NCBI GenBank assembly: GCA_964036155.1
Contig: OZ038423.1
Location: 10,245,249 to 10,309,248, forward strand
Source of the DNA: Diploscapter coronatus
Lineage: Eukaryota; Nematoda; Chromadorea; Rhabditida; Rhabditidae
Direction of reading: 5' to 3'
DNA length: 64,000 nucleotides
The notes beneath the pieces were generated by a model, which was not told where the DNA came from, ran no database searches, and worked only from the letters and a program-made list of their open reading frames with translations. Shown in pieces: positions 11,082 through 23,366 of the stretch. The stretch's first letter is position 1, and the number at the start of each line of letters is the position of its first letter. Both the position numbers and the translations under genes were made by a program.

Positions 11082-14000
11082 TAAAAAGTGATATTCATGG
11101 GGTGACTACTTTAATGTTAGATGTGTCTAGGCTTCTTCTATGCAACCCAGTGCTTTTTTTTTCTTAAATCACCTACAGTGCGGCGTGGGAGATGGCGTTT
11201 TCCAAAATAATCGAGGATTGAGCATCTTCTGTGTGTAACTTTGCACTCAAAAAGATAAACCAAAACCAATTGTGAGTTCAACAAAGGGAACTTACTTAAA
11301 TATCATAATGTTATTTTTACCTATTTTGTATCATTTATTGAAAAGTTATGCTAGTGAATCGAAATCACTGCAATTTACTCCTTTACATTCTCTTCTGCTA
11401 AAATTCTACGATTAACGACTCAACTGCCACGACATGGTATACTAGAATACTGCCCTATAATATACCATGGCCCTTTCTGTATTACCGTAATCCATTCTTG
11501 AGAAACTTCGGAAAATCGAAAGTGAGCAAGAAGTTATGAAACAACCCACTAAAAAGTAACGAATAAAGCTTTTAGCGATTTTTGCATTTAATATTTTACT
11601 TAGGTTTGTTTCTAAAATCATCATGTGTGTGATAAGTGTAATAATTTTACTTTCTAGCACCTGGCAAAATGTATATTTATCGTGGAGTAAATTAAAACCT
11701 TGCTTAGCTTTTTTTCTAGACCCTGGTGAAACATTCAAAATTGATCCCGAACATGTGATACAAATCTGAGAATTTCGAGTTTTCACCGAAATAATTCCAT
11801 ACTTCAGGTGATTAAGGTAAACATATTCGTGAATTTTTCTACAATATTGTCTAAAAATGCTGGTATGAGTAATTCCTTTGAAATGCGTCACTATATTTCA
11901 GCAATTGCTTGAAATTGGCGGCTACAGGTTGGAAAATATTCATCCTCATTAGTTGAGGCAAAATGCCTTACTCAAATTACCCATGGTCTCCCCTTATTAG
12001 AACTTTATCTATACCACATTGAGTTCGCATATAACCACATTTTCAGACTGATATCACTGTGTTCATTTTTATCTTAAAATCGTAAATATTTTCAATTTTT
12101 TACTACGATTTCTTGTAATACTTTGAGAACCCAATTGCTCTGGACAAAAACACGACTTAGGTTTGTAACTTGACAACTTTCGATAATAAGTCTTATCTTG
12201 AAGTAGTAAATATAATTTTGGAGCAAAACTTGGCAATGAAAATACAAATATTGACTGTCTAAAGGAAGTAATTGCTATTTTGGTGTCAAATTTGAAACAA
12301 TATTAATTGACTCTGATGTTTAAGCGATCATTTGTTTATGCTATTTGCTTTTTTCATCCTGATCTAGAGTCAAAATTACTCTTTGAATCATTGAAATGTC
12401 GCTAAGTTAAATAAAAATCGTGATAATTAACTAGAATAGAAATTGATCCTGGCTTATTTTGTCTCAATTATAAGGTATTCGATAATATTCTTTGAATTCT
12501 TTACTGCGCACTTTTCAAACACTACGTTCCATACAGTATTTCTAATAATAATTCAGATAATCTATTATTTGATGATAAATCTTGGTGCGTATTTTTGAAG
12601 ACTTTCATTTAATCGAATAATAATCTTTGCCGAAGTGTTTAATAATCCTGACTAAGTAGCGTTGCCATATTTGTGCAGCAAAGTCGAGCCGCTGCTACAG
12701 AAATAAGCCATTAGTTTAGAGATCTCTTTCATGAATAGTGATATTTTCAAAAAATTTTACGCTTTTTAATTCTTTCATCTTTGCGTCATTTTGGGCGCTT
12801 TGCGCTTTGTGTGTTTCAAGTATCGTCACTAAATTGAAACACCCCAAATGAAACTAAAATGCAAAAATGAATCGATGATCAAGATATCTGCGTCAATGTT
12901 TCTATTTTCTATTTCGTTGCAGTTTTATGAAGATAAGGAATGAGTGGATATTTCTGTGTTAATTTTTACACTATTTGTGAGCATGTTTATATTGCGTTCA
13001 GTGATATGATTATCATGTAATGACGCCTCATTAATTTTGCAAAACCTGCCTATTTTTAAATCGCTTGCGGACTTTACTATAACCTTATAATTAACAACAT
13101 AAGCATGCTGATTTTATAGGTTCTAACTTAAAAAAAACTCTGAATTTAGTGCATGATTTAGAAATTTATAGTTAATGATCGAAAGATCATGAATTTTTTC
13201 AAAGTATGGAAAATTCAGAAATTTGATCTCAAAGTTAGTTTTAGGTTACTTCAATTTCATATAATTCACATAATTTCCTGGAACCAAGCAACACGAAATT
13301 TCACGAACATATTGAATTTCCGAAAGAAGGTAGATTTTATCAAAATATTATTAGGTTTCAAAAATTATTAAGTATGTTAACCTAAACTACTTGGCGTTGG
13401 AAATAGTTTAAAACTAAACTAGAGTCCAAAATATTCAATTGTTTAATAATCAATGAATTTCATTCTGCGATAAGAGAAATTTCGCAACCCTCTGAACAAC
13501 TCGCTTTTGTAATCACTTTTCGATTCTTGTGCATCTAAAAATGAATGGCTTTTGATTTCTCATTTTGTTTATATCTCGTTTGAAAAGCTGATATATTGAA
13601 CGTTAATTCATAGAAAATAAAAACTAAATAACCAAAATAAGAAGCAAGTTGTTTTCTAGAAATCTTCGATTTTTCACTTAAATTCGACATTTTTCTTTAT
13701 TTTCTAAATCTTTTTTTTATAGTATTTTCAAATATCGAACAATAGATGTAAAATAAATAAGCTTAAAAGTATGAGTATGAATTTTGTTCTTGGCTTCATT
13801 TTGAATTTTCTTATGTAAGTTGTCAGCGATATGCTAATTTCTAGTATTCGTTAATTTTTTCTACAAATTTTTCAATTGATCGGTTTTCAAGTTTAAACCT
13901 CTTAAATTGGCACGCTGTTTCGGCCGCTCGCTCCCTCGAAAAACGTCCTTCAAAAGTACAAACCGAAGGCGCTCAGGTCGATTTACTTACTGATTTTCTA

Positions 14001-14774
14001 TGTCGATTCGAAATTCGCTGTCTCCTTATTCGGTATCGTCTATTTTTGCATCGGCGAAAATCGCGACCTTCGAATTTTTTCCGACTGAACTATTATAGTA
14101 ATCTTAAACTCAACAACATGAATTTTATTGATGTATGTAGAAATCTTTCTTCTATCGCTGAAGCATAGATCTGAAAATCTGATTTTGATACAGCACATAG
14201 TATTTGGCAGAAAATATTTCTCTTATTTTTAGCATAGTTAATATATGAAGTTAAAAGGGCATAAATCTATTTAAGTTCGTTAAGACGATGATTGTTTGAG
14301 ATTTTCAAATTACTCGAGTAAAAACTCGACTCTCGTCTACAGTAAGGAGAGTTTAAAGAAATGCGTCTATTTTTGTGTAATGACTCGTGAAATTATGCAA
14401 ATGAAATGTGAAATTGAGAATTACCCCGATGAATATTTCATGCACAGCTGATATAATCACATTTGCTATAATAAAACGCTATATTTTTATATTCTCATCG
14501 AAAAAGTGACTAGGTTTGAAATTTTTAATCAACTTACGATTATCGTATAGTCAAATTTAGCATTTTTGCAGCTCTTAAAGTTCGGGGAAACTTTTATCAT
14601 TCCCAGAATCATGACCAATTTGATTTAGGAATGTTTAGCGATGATTCATGATATGAATTATACCCGATTATTTTATTCTATCCAAAAATCTGAAAATTTA
14701 GAGAATCTATCTTCAGATCGTATAATTTTTATATCAAACCACATTCAAAACTGTCTAGCAATTCTATAGCATTT

Positions 14775-15545
14775 CTGCACTATTTCATGGCCATCAACTC
14801 TATTTCGCTGATTTTTTTACATTGTCGAGAATAGTTTCAGAGTTCGAATATGGTGATTTTTTTCTCATTTTCTCGATTTTCCTTTTATTCCTCCGTTTTT
14901 TCTTCTTTTCCTTCCGAAACCCTTCCCCAATTTCAAGGCCGTTCAACTATGCCTCTCCATATTTGGGCATATCGTTCTTCTTATTCTTCTTCGTTTGCCG
15001 TATCTCATTTTTCCATATTATTTCATTTTTTCACCCATTTTTCCATAAGCTATTCCTTGGTTTTTCTCGTCTTTGACTTCTGTTTTTCCACGCTATTTTT
15101 CTCGATTTTTAACCTTTTTATCTAAGTTTTCCATGCACCATTTTATCATTTTTCATCTCTGAGGAATCAATTTTTTCAGTACTATTTTATAGTTTTTACC
15201 CAAGTCTTTTCTGTACTATTTCTCAAGTTTTTAGAACTAAAATTTTCGTCTTTCTGCGCTATTTCCTAACTTACCTGCATCTTTTTCCATTCTATTTCTG
15301 AGTTTCCGAATTTTTCACCGCCTAATTCGCTTCTTTACATTCTAAAAGTTCATCTCACTCCATTTCTAGACGACGCATTCGCGTTTTTCACGAAAGGTCA
15401 TCCTATTCCTCACGTTTTTGATCCTTTCCTACGTTATTTTCATTTCTCGTTTCTTTATTTGCTTTTTCTTCACTATTTCTTTTTCTTCTACTTCTTTTTG
15501 CACTCGTTCTTTTCACTGTTTGCCGTTCTCCTCTCTCGCTCACCG
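14775..15545 (+). repeat. Pyrimidine-rich degenerate repeat with CACTATTTC core
   Basis: About 770 bp in which the plus strand is strongly pyrimidine-biased. A word close to TGCACTATTTC, usually preceded by TTTTC and followed some ten bases later by a T run, recurs every 25-60 bp, for example near 14777, 15090, 15180, 15212, 15258, 15290 and 15471. The ORFs in this stretch (F/S/L-rich) are products of this composition and not genes. Confidence 0.55.
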
Positions 15546-18500
15546 TTCCCCAAATACGGTATGAACAGAGATATGCTATTTTTTACACTTTTTATGCCTA
15601 ACATTTATCTTCGATCCAATCGCTTATTTCTTAACTATTTTAAACTATATCTATGTGAAGGTTAAATTGTAAGTTTCACTATCGAATTTTTGTATAAATT
15701 TATCTACTCACAAGTTCTCAACCTATCGAAATTACAAATGTATCACTCTAAATCTGATTTAACTTGCCTATATTTGATAGAAATTCGTAATAGATCTAAA
15801 TCCTAATTCATTAGCATCTAAAATTTTATTACCCAGGTTAAAAATTTCATAATAGATACAAATTTAACGAAGGTAGTTAGATTGCTCATATAATTTATCT
15901 AACTAATGTAAGATGGGGAAAGTGAGTGTTAACATAAACTTTCATCAAAACATTGATAGGAATATGGGTTGGTTATTGTAGTCGACGAAATGTTATCAAC
16001 CTTATTATTGTTATCCCCGCGAAAGTCATAATGCTCTTTAGTTTGTATTGTGGTGCATCAAACTATTTCACAGCTTTTAAACGTATCATCTAATTTTTGG
16101 ATAAATATCAAGAAAACATCCATCTTTCAGCATAATAATAAGGTTCTTTCATAAGATTCTATATTTCAAGAAACCTTAATTTATAGCGCGACCAAAAACC
16201 GGATTAAATGGATTTTTCATGTTTATAAAATTGCATCAAAAGCGGATTTAGATTTATTAGTTAGTTCCGATTTTTTTAATTGAAATATTTATCCAGTGAA
16301 TCATAATAGCATAATAGCGGATTACTTTTCAAAAATGATCTTTCCAAGATTTTTCTAATCTTTTCTCGAAACTTACGATGGTGGATTTAGTACATTGATT
16401 TTTGATCTATAGAGACTGCTAATTTTTTTCCTAATTATTATCAAACTAAATATTTTTCTTATACACGAATGCATTTCTCAAAATCATGAAAAACCTGTTA
16501 AGTTACTCTTTTGAGTTCGGATTTTTACGCTTTCTGAAACGTGTTTGATTAAATTCGACGTACTCGTAATTTCAAGAATGTTAACTAACCGCGGTAAATA
16601 GGGGCAAATTTTGGGTGCAATTATATGAAATAATTAATTTTTGTATAGTCTAGGCTTAATTTTTCCCCGATTTTTGACCGGTTGTAGTTAAAAATTCGGA
16701 CTTTCATGTGACTTTGAGTGTGTATTTATCTTCATTGTCCCGAGAAAACGCCCCCGAGATTTTCACGTAAATACTGTAAATTCCGCTGAAAAGTCGGCCA
16801 AAATTTGCGCATTTAGGCTCGAATCGGCTTAATTAATTCGCAGTACATTTTTCAGTTTTGAGAATTTGTAAAACAGTCGCAATTTTAGGCATATTTCAAA
16901 CTTCAACAGACGTTAGATCTTCAATTATCTTTCGATTCGAAAGAAAGTGGGGCGAAGATTGAGACATAAATAGCAAAATCGCCGCATGGGTTTGGAAATA
17001 TAAAGGATGATTCAGTGCTGTTACCAAATAACTTTTGAAACCGATAATTTTCGCAACTACATATTTTTGAACCTGATTTTTCGAAACAATTATAATCTGC
17101 ATCAAATAAACCAACATTTCAAGAACCATTAATTATCAGAATTTAGACAATTCAATTATTTAGATAGCTTAACAGGAATATATATTGAAATTAGAACAAT
17201 TCATTTTGAGACAGATGATATTCTGATGTTCCGAAAATCTTTGACTGTAGTAGTGCGTCTATTTAAACTCCGAATTTCAGTCTGAAATTTTAATGTCGAA
17301 TTTCTGAAATATCACCGTCTTTTCAGTTTTTTCACGCACTCATCACGTACATGAGGTTGCAATTTAAAGAAAAATAAAATCGCTCTTTACGCATAAATTT
17401 TAGATCTAATAATTGGTTCTTGAAATTTTGATCATCGCCTAACTAGTATAGTTTCTTATGTTCTTGAAAAGTGATTTTTAAGAAGGAAGTATAATTTAGT
17501 CTTTTTTTTCAACTTATTATAACATAGATCAACACAACTTTGTACGCACAGCGTAGAAATCTTGTGCATTGCACTAATGTTTTTACTCGGGCATCAAAAT
17601 AGGCTGACTAATGTTGGAAGTGCTTTCTTTTGAATTTGAATTACCTATAAATTGTGCGTGTAGCGCCCGGCTAGACTAACTATGACAACTCTCGGCCGGA
17701 CGTCTTTTTTATATACAATTTTGGTCGTTTGTGGGAAATGAAAATTCTTCGAAATTTGTAGCCCCAGTTTCAAAAATAATAATCTCCACGCATACATTCA
17801 CCGCGCGTCCGGACACTATTGTTCTCCTTTAAGCAACCGCAAAAATCAAAGTCTGCATTTTTTCCGGCAACATACCTAAAATCGGGAGTACGGTATCTCT
17901 CGCATTTCCTTATTCTTCACTATGTCGAGTTTTTCTAGACTAGCAAACTGGGGGTGGGGTTCTTTCTTGAGAAACAGTCACTAGATAATTTATCATACGA
18001 CGAAAGATAGCATCGTAAAACTGCCAGCAATATATCGAGAAATTTTCTTATATATGATTTTTCGGCGTAAAAAATCGACACTTTGATGCCGAAAACTTAT
18101 AAAAACGTAGGGCAAAGATATCGATTGAACCTTGCTAGCACTCTAGATTACAAAAAGTTTAACAATAAGTTCGCTTAGTTTTGTTAAATAAGCATAGGTC
18201 CGTATAATGACGCATATAGTAATATGACGATTATTGTCTTGTTACAAGTTGTAACATGCATTGTTTAGGTATTGCTATTCGAAGTTTAGGAAGAAAGTTA
18301 TGATGGGTTTTGATAAGTTTCTCACGACAATAGGAATATCTGAACTTATCATTTAGTTTTTAGCATGGATTTATCATCAATTAAAACATTGCATATGGCA
18401 CAATAGTGCGTAATAATTGAGAATAAATTATAACCTGAAAGTGCGAAATTTCGAAATGATTCATTAGTTTCTTTGAATAATGACAGTAAATTTGACTCGA

Positions 18501-19019
18501 GAAAAAATCAGCAAAAGTGGCAGTTTTTCACCGACTAAAAGGCTAGAAAGTGCACGCCGTCCTAATAGAGTTGATAGTTTGCTTTCGATAAAAAACTTGA
18601 TTCTCATTTTCAAAGTTCCAAAAAATCAATCCATTCAAAATATAACGATCTGTACCGGAATTTTCGTTCTTTTAATGAAAAAAATTAACCATGTATTTTT
18701 TTTATCAATTATTGTCTGAAATCTTTCCCGTCTCTAATTTTCTCGTTATATTTCGACATATAATTCCAAATTTCTTTACGATCTTCTGAAAGAGTCTGAG
18801 TTTATTTGTCTTTCGAGTCGAATAGTTAACTATTAACTGATAAGCTTTACATCGAACATATAGCCAGATATTTCATGTTTTATGCTCTCATTCTATCACT
18901 ATTTCTCAATTTTCTGCTCCTTTTCCTGCGAATTATGATATTATTTCAGCTTTTCTGATTTCTTTTTCAATATTATCAGCTCATAACTTTCTTTGCTATG
19001 TATAATTTTACTATCAGAA

Positions 19020-19034
19020 AGGACGGCCCGTCCT
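19020..19034. repeat. 15-bp palindrome AGGACGG-C-CCGTCCT
   Basis: Perfect 7-bp arms around one central base. A close relative lies at 19867-19883, and a half copy (CGCCGTCCTAATAG) at 18555-18568. All three continue into TAATA/TATTA. Confidence 0.6.
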
Positions 19035-19866
19035 ATTAACTATCCTGATATTTTACACCGAGACCCAATAATCTGATACATTTGGTATCGCGAAGTTAAA
19101 AATTTCATTATTTTCCTATATATATATTTTAAGGATATTCTACTAATGTTTTAGTTTAGGGTAGTTTAAATAAGTCTCGATTTGAAATTTTAATCCTGAT
19201 CATTTTAACATTCAGCTAGTACGATCCGTACTAAAAGTCCAATTTATATAGAGCTAATTACGAATATTAAGAGTTTTCAATTATCATTAACTTGTACCCA
19301 CGCCCGAGACTTACTCGAATTTGTGTATTAGTTAATTCGTATAATGCATAATATTTTCGAGATCTCAATGCAACACTGTCTGGTACGAGTCGGCACCGCT
19401 TTTTCTATATTCATTTATTACATAAATTTGTAATTAAATTATAAAATATGTGACAATCGTATATATCTTTAAATTTAGCAAGTCACGATCAAAAATTTCC
19501 CCTACTGCTGCAACTATTTCTATTTTTCAACTTAAAAATCTGAAATGAGCGATTTGAATGTCTTTCAGAATTCACATTTCATCACAAACAAACACAGATG
19601 GTGCAAAAACGGGAGGTTTTCTTACCATCACTTTAACCTCTCTATTCCTACATATTCTTTTCTCGAGCTGCAGCATTCCTTAGATGCTTTGAAGTTCCAT
19701 GAAAATTTGAAAGTTTCGAAAGGTTTATCCTAATTATTGCCCTTTAGAGACGTATAATTATTCGAGGTTAAAGTCTAAAACTAGAAGTCTCTTTACATAG
19801 TGATTATTTTGAAATATGTGCCTAGGCGCTCTAAAAGCAAAGTTATTATGGTTTTAGATTGGTAGT

Positions 19867-19883
19867 TAGGACGGCGCGTCCTA
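19867..19883. repeat. 17-bp palindrome TAGGACG-GCG-CGTCCTA
   Basis: Perfect 7-bp arms around GCG. It shares the GTCCTAATAG continuation with the half copy at 18558-18568. Confidence 0.6.
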
Positions 19884-20061
19884 ATAGTTTACGCGCTGTA
19901 GATTTCTTTTCTGTATCATCAAATTTCAGCGTTAAATAGTTATCTTTAAGATGGTCTTACCATTTTATGACGAGCCATTATCAATGCTATCACAACAGAA
20001 TAGGCTGACCTGAAATGCTATATATCTTGCTCTGAGTTTTGCATAGTTAGCTACGTCATAG

Positions 20062-20633
20062 TACAGAGTGTAAAATAAGTCCGGGCAACAAATTTGAGAG
20101 TCGTTTTTGCAATAACTTAAGGAGTCAAGAAATTATAATTTTAGATTTTTGAACCCTCCATATCAAAATTGACTAATAGACAGAAACCAACCCGATTTCA
20201 TTAACCATTAATCAAAATTCGGAAGCTTGATTCGTGTGATATCAAACATTTCGTCTTGCAAAAGTGAAAAATTCACGCGGTATCAGATGAAATAAAACTG
20301 TAAGACATAGCGAGATCTTAGACATTTCGAGTAAAAATGATTAAAACTACTAACCACTGATGTTACGATAAATTTCATGCCAAAATTTGAATATTTTATC
20401 GACTCCAATATTTTAGTGGCGTCAAAATAGGCCAATTTTATGTCATATTTTGGAACCCTTTAGACAATGAATAATAATCACGGAAAACCCTAAAAGATTG
20501 CGAAATTGCTGTGAGAAGTATATTCTGATAAATATTCCATAAATTTATCAAAGAAAACTCTACCGAACATTTTTATAATATTCTTTTTCTACTGCTTTGA
20601 AAAAGTTCTTGCCTGAATTTTTTTACACCCTGT
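20062..20633. mobile_element. Mariner-type MITE (non-autonomous) of about 570 bp
   Basis: The left end at 20062-20088 begins TACAGAGTGTAAAATAAGTC. The right end at 20608-20633, read on the other strand, begins TACAGGGTGTAAAAAAATTC. The two ends match at about 22 of 26 positions. Both end at TA, the target duplicated by Tc1/mariner transposases, and CAGGGTGT is a typical terminus of that superfamily. The interior has no transposase ORF, so it is a non-autonomous element or a decayed relic. Mobility itself cannot be judged from one copy. Confidence 0.7.
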
Positions 20634-20951
20634 AGATGTTCTAATTATATTTTTTTCTTGTAATTATTTCCTAGGCATATCTTCACAATTTGTCGATCTG
20701 AAGTTCAAAACCCATATCTTTTTATCTGGCTGAAAATTCCACTTTTTCCAGCTGTATTTTAGTTGTCAAGGTCTCAAATTTATGCGGGTTACAGTAAGGT
20801 AAATTTGTGAAACGCGAAAGAAGTCCTTACAGAAGATCATTCTAGCCGTTCGCTTTAAAAGGTTAAATCGTTCGATTTTCGTCAAATTTTGCGATTCTAA
20901 CTTCAGAGTCCTTTCGCGACCTTGAAATCGACATTTTTGCGGGCAAAATTC

Positions 20952-20966
20952 TAGCGCGGCGCGCTA
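20952..20966. repeat. 15-bp palindrome TAGCGC-GGC-GCGCTA
   Basis: Perfect 6-bp arms around GGC. It runs straight into TATTTC, so GCGCTATTTC here matches the core word of the pyrimidine-rich repeat at 14.8-15.5 kb. Confidence 0.5.
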
Positions 20967-22539
20967 TTTCACGATGATCATATCACTTGATTGATAGCCC
21001 TAAACGAATTGCTAGTAACTCGAATTACTTTTCAGATATATCGGGAAGATAGATTTGAAGTGATTAGTTTGTCAGCGAGAATGATATGCACTTTTCGATA
21101 ATACTTCTAAAGAGATAAATGAAATGGATAGGAATTCAACAATTCGAATCTATCATATCATGTATAAATATCTAAATCTGAAATATTTAGTTAGCGAAAA
21201 CGATATGCACTTTCTGACAAATTAATCTACATTTGATATTCTAACCTTTTTAATTGAAATAGCGAGATCTAGGTTTTTAGCTTAATATAAATATCATCAA
21301 TATTGTGTCTTCTTATTCATGGGTTAATTCTGAGAATGTTAGGTTTTTATTACTTTTCATATAAAATTTTGCTTTATTCAATAGCTTTCAAGCTAATCCT
21401 CATTTCTTTTAAAATGTGTAAAATTCGTGGTATCTAAATAGGCTTTTCAATGCTCTACTTAAAATTGAATTTTATATTATTCCACTTCATTTCAAGTTTA
21501 TTTTTGATCGTGACATCATCAGCTCCCTTTCATTTAAAGAAAAAAAACACAAATTTTTTGCACTCCAGACACTACCGTATTCTCTAGGCTCTATCCAATA
21601 CAAATCTTTCAAAGTGCAGCGAAAATAAAATTTTCCATCTGTCCGCAAAAACGCTCCGTACAATTTCCGATTTCTATATATTTATTCAAATCTTGTTAAA
21701 AGGATACTTGCAGAAATCCATTGTACACATGTCATTTTTGCGCGTGACATGGTCATTGTCGGCTTAATTCTGTGGTTTTCGAATCAAACGCTAACCGATT
21801 TTTTGCTGGGAGAAATTTTAAAATGTATCCTGGCCTTCAAATTTTAAGAGCCCCAAATGTTCATGAAGAAGGACTAATTTTTCTGGGGTGTGACGTATCA
21901 TTTTGTACTCAGACTATAGGAAAATTTTCAACCCCCTGTAACTTTTTATCCTTAGACTTATTACTTTGCAAATTAGTATGCAGCTTGGAGATTCGAAAAA
22001 TGATCGAGATAAAAGTCGAGTCTAAAAATTACATATGCATTTTGGTAGAAGTATGGTATAATTTTCTGTAAATGTTATCTATGTAATTTTTCCCGTTTAG
22101 ATAAAATTTCGACATCTATAATTTGACATTTCTAAGAAAATTAATGTTTATAAATCGAGATTGGTTCACTCTTTAATCTCGAATATTTAAGGATTTTTTG
22201 AACTCATGCAGTATGCAGCTTCGATATTCTAAAGTAGAATATCTTTGAAATTTCAACAATCCATGTAACTCTAACTAGTTAGTAAAGAGAGGTTCTAAGC
22301 CGCCTATTTTTCAAATTATTTAAATTCAATATACTTTCTGAAGATTGAACTTTTATGAGTGCGCATACCTATTTTCACCGGAAATGGGCGTGATCCGTGT
22401 ACCTTTTACCATGTTATGTTTCTCTATGTGCATAGTTCTTTTATCTTAGAGAATACAGAAAGGCCACGCCCCACGTTTGAGAGAGCAACAACTAAGCGAG
22501 AGAGACATAGAAATAAAGTGCACTGCTCAGCCAGCACAT

Positions 22540-23110
22540 TTTGCCTCATTTTCTGACTTCTCTGTTCTCTCCCGCGTTATTATATTTCTCCAATTTTCTG
22601 ACTTCTCTCCACTCTCGATATTTTCATGTTTCTCCAGAGGACTTTCGCACGCTCTCGTTCATTCACGTTGCAATACAAGCTCTGAACGAAGTCGGAACTT
22701 TGAAATTTCGAAGTTCGAAATTTTTTCGGAGGTCGAAACTTTTTTCTCTATTTTATCATAATGCGCACTCATCCTTTCTGTATATTATCATTTGATGATA
22801 TTTTTGAAGTACTTTTATCGAATAATTTAGGATACAATTTATCAACTATTATACTTTATCATCATGCAATTGTCAGATTTTATTCTCATACAATTTGCAA
22901 TTTCCATTTTCTCATTTTTTTTTTTAAATTCATCATTTACAAGTTCAAAATCGCGTTGTAATTTGCACTTCTTTTCACATTTCTTGACCATTACGCGATT
23001 CTTATCATTTTTTCATCGTTCTATCGCTTTATCATTTATCTGGCTAATCCATCGGTATCGCCATCAATTATCTTTCTTATCATTGATAGCATTGATATAA
23101 TTGCACTTAT
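22540..23110 (+). repeat. Pyrimidine-rich, TTATCATT-rich stretch
   Basis: The plus strand is strongly C/T-biased with many TTTATCAT/ATTTATC words just upstream of hmbx-1. The three overlapping F/S/L-rich ORFs are compositional. No family similarity is seen. Confidence 0.4.
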
Positions 23111-23366
23111 CAAATTATCACCTTTTATATCTTTGTCATTAAAATTTCCTAAATATAAAACCTCAAAATTCTGATAGTTTCATTTATTTTTATCCATATT
23201 TGCCATATCACGAGATATGCATTCTATTGGAGAGAACATACTGTACCCGAAGCGAGTACAATTTACTTATTCATAAAAATTCTCCTCTATTGGAAATAGC
23301 AGATTCAATGTTCTCGTCTAGATTCGTGCCTCTAAAATTCTAAATATTTTAACCTTTAGGCTGAGT

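Larger units (their letters stand above)
10123..23366. other. Gene-poor AT-rich region between divergent KATNIP and hmbx-1
   Basis: About 13 kb with no exon I can support on either strand. The longest ORFs are under 160 codons, lack family motifs and are low in complexity. The region contains the foldback, pyrimidine-rich repeat, small palindromes and MITE listed separately. It lies between the 5' ends of two divergently transcribed genes, so both may draw regulatory sequence from it. I looked for tRNA B-boxes and saw none. Confidence 0.6.

Noticed and set aside
11442..11891. 149-codon minus-strand ORF in the gene-poor region
   Set aside because: AT-rich codons throughout, no domain, no splice or promoter context; compatible with chance.
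15459..15665. F/L-rich plus-strand ORFs at 14.8-15.7 kb
   Set aside because: Low-complexity translation of the CACTATTTC pyrimidine repeat.
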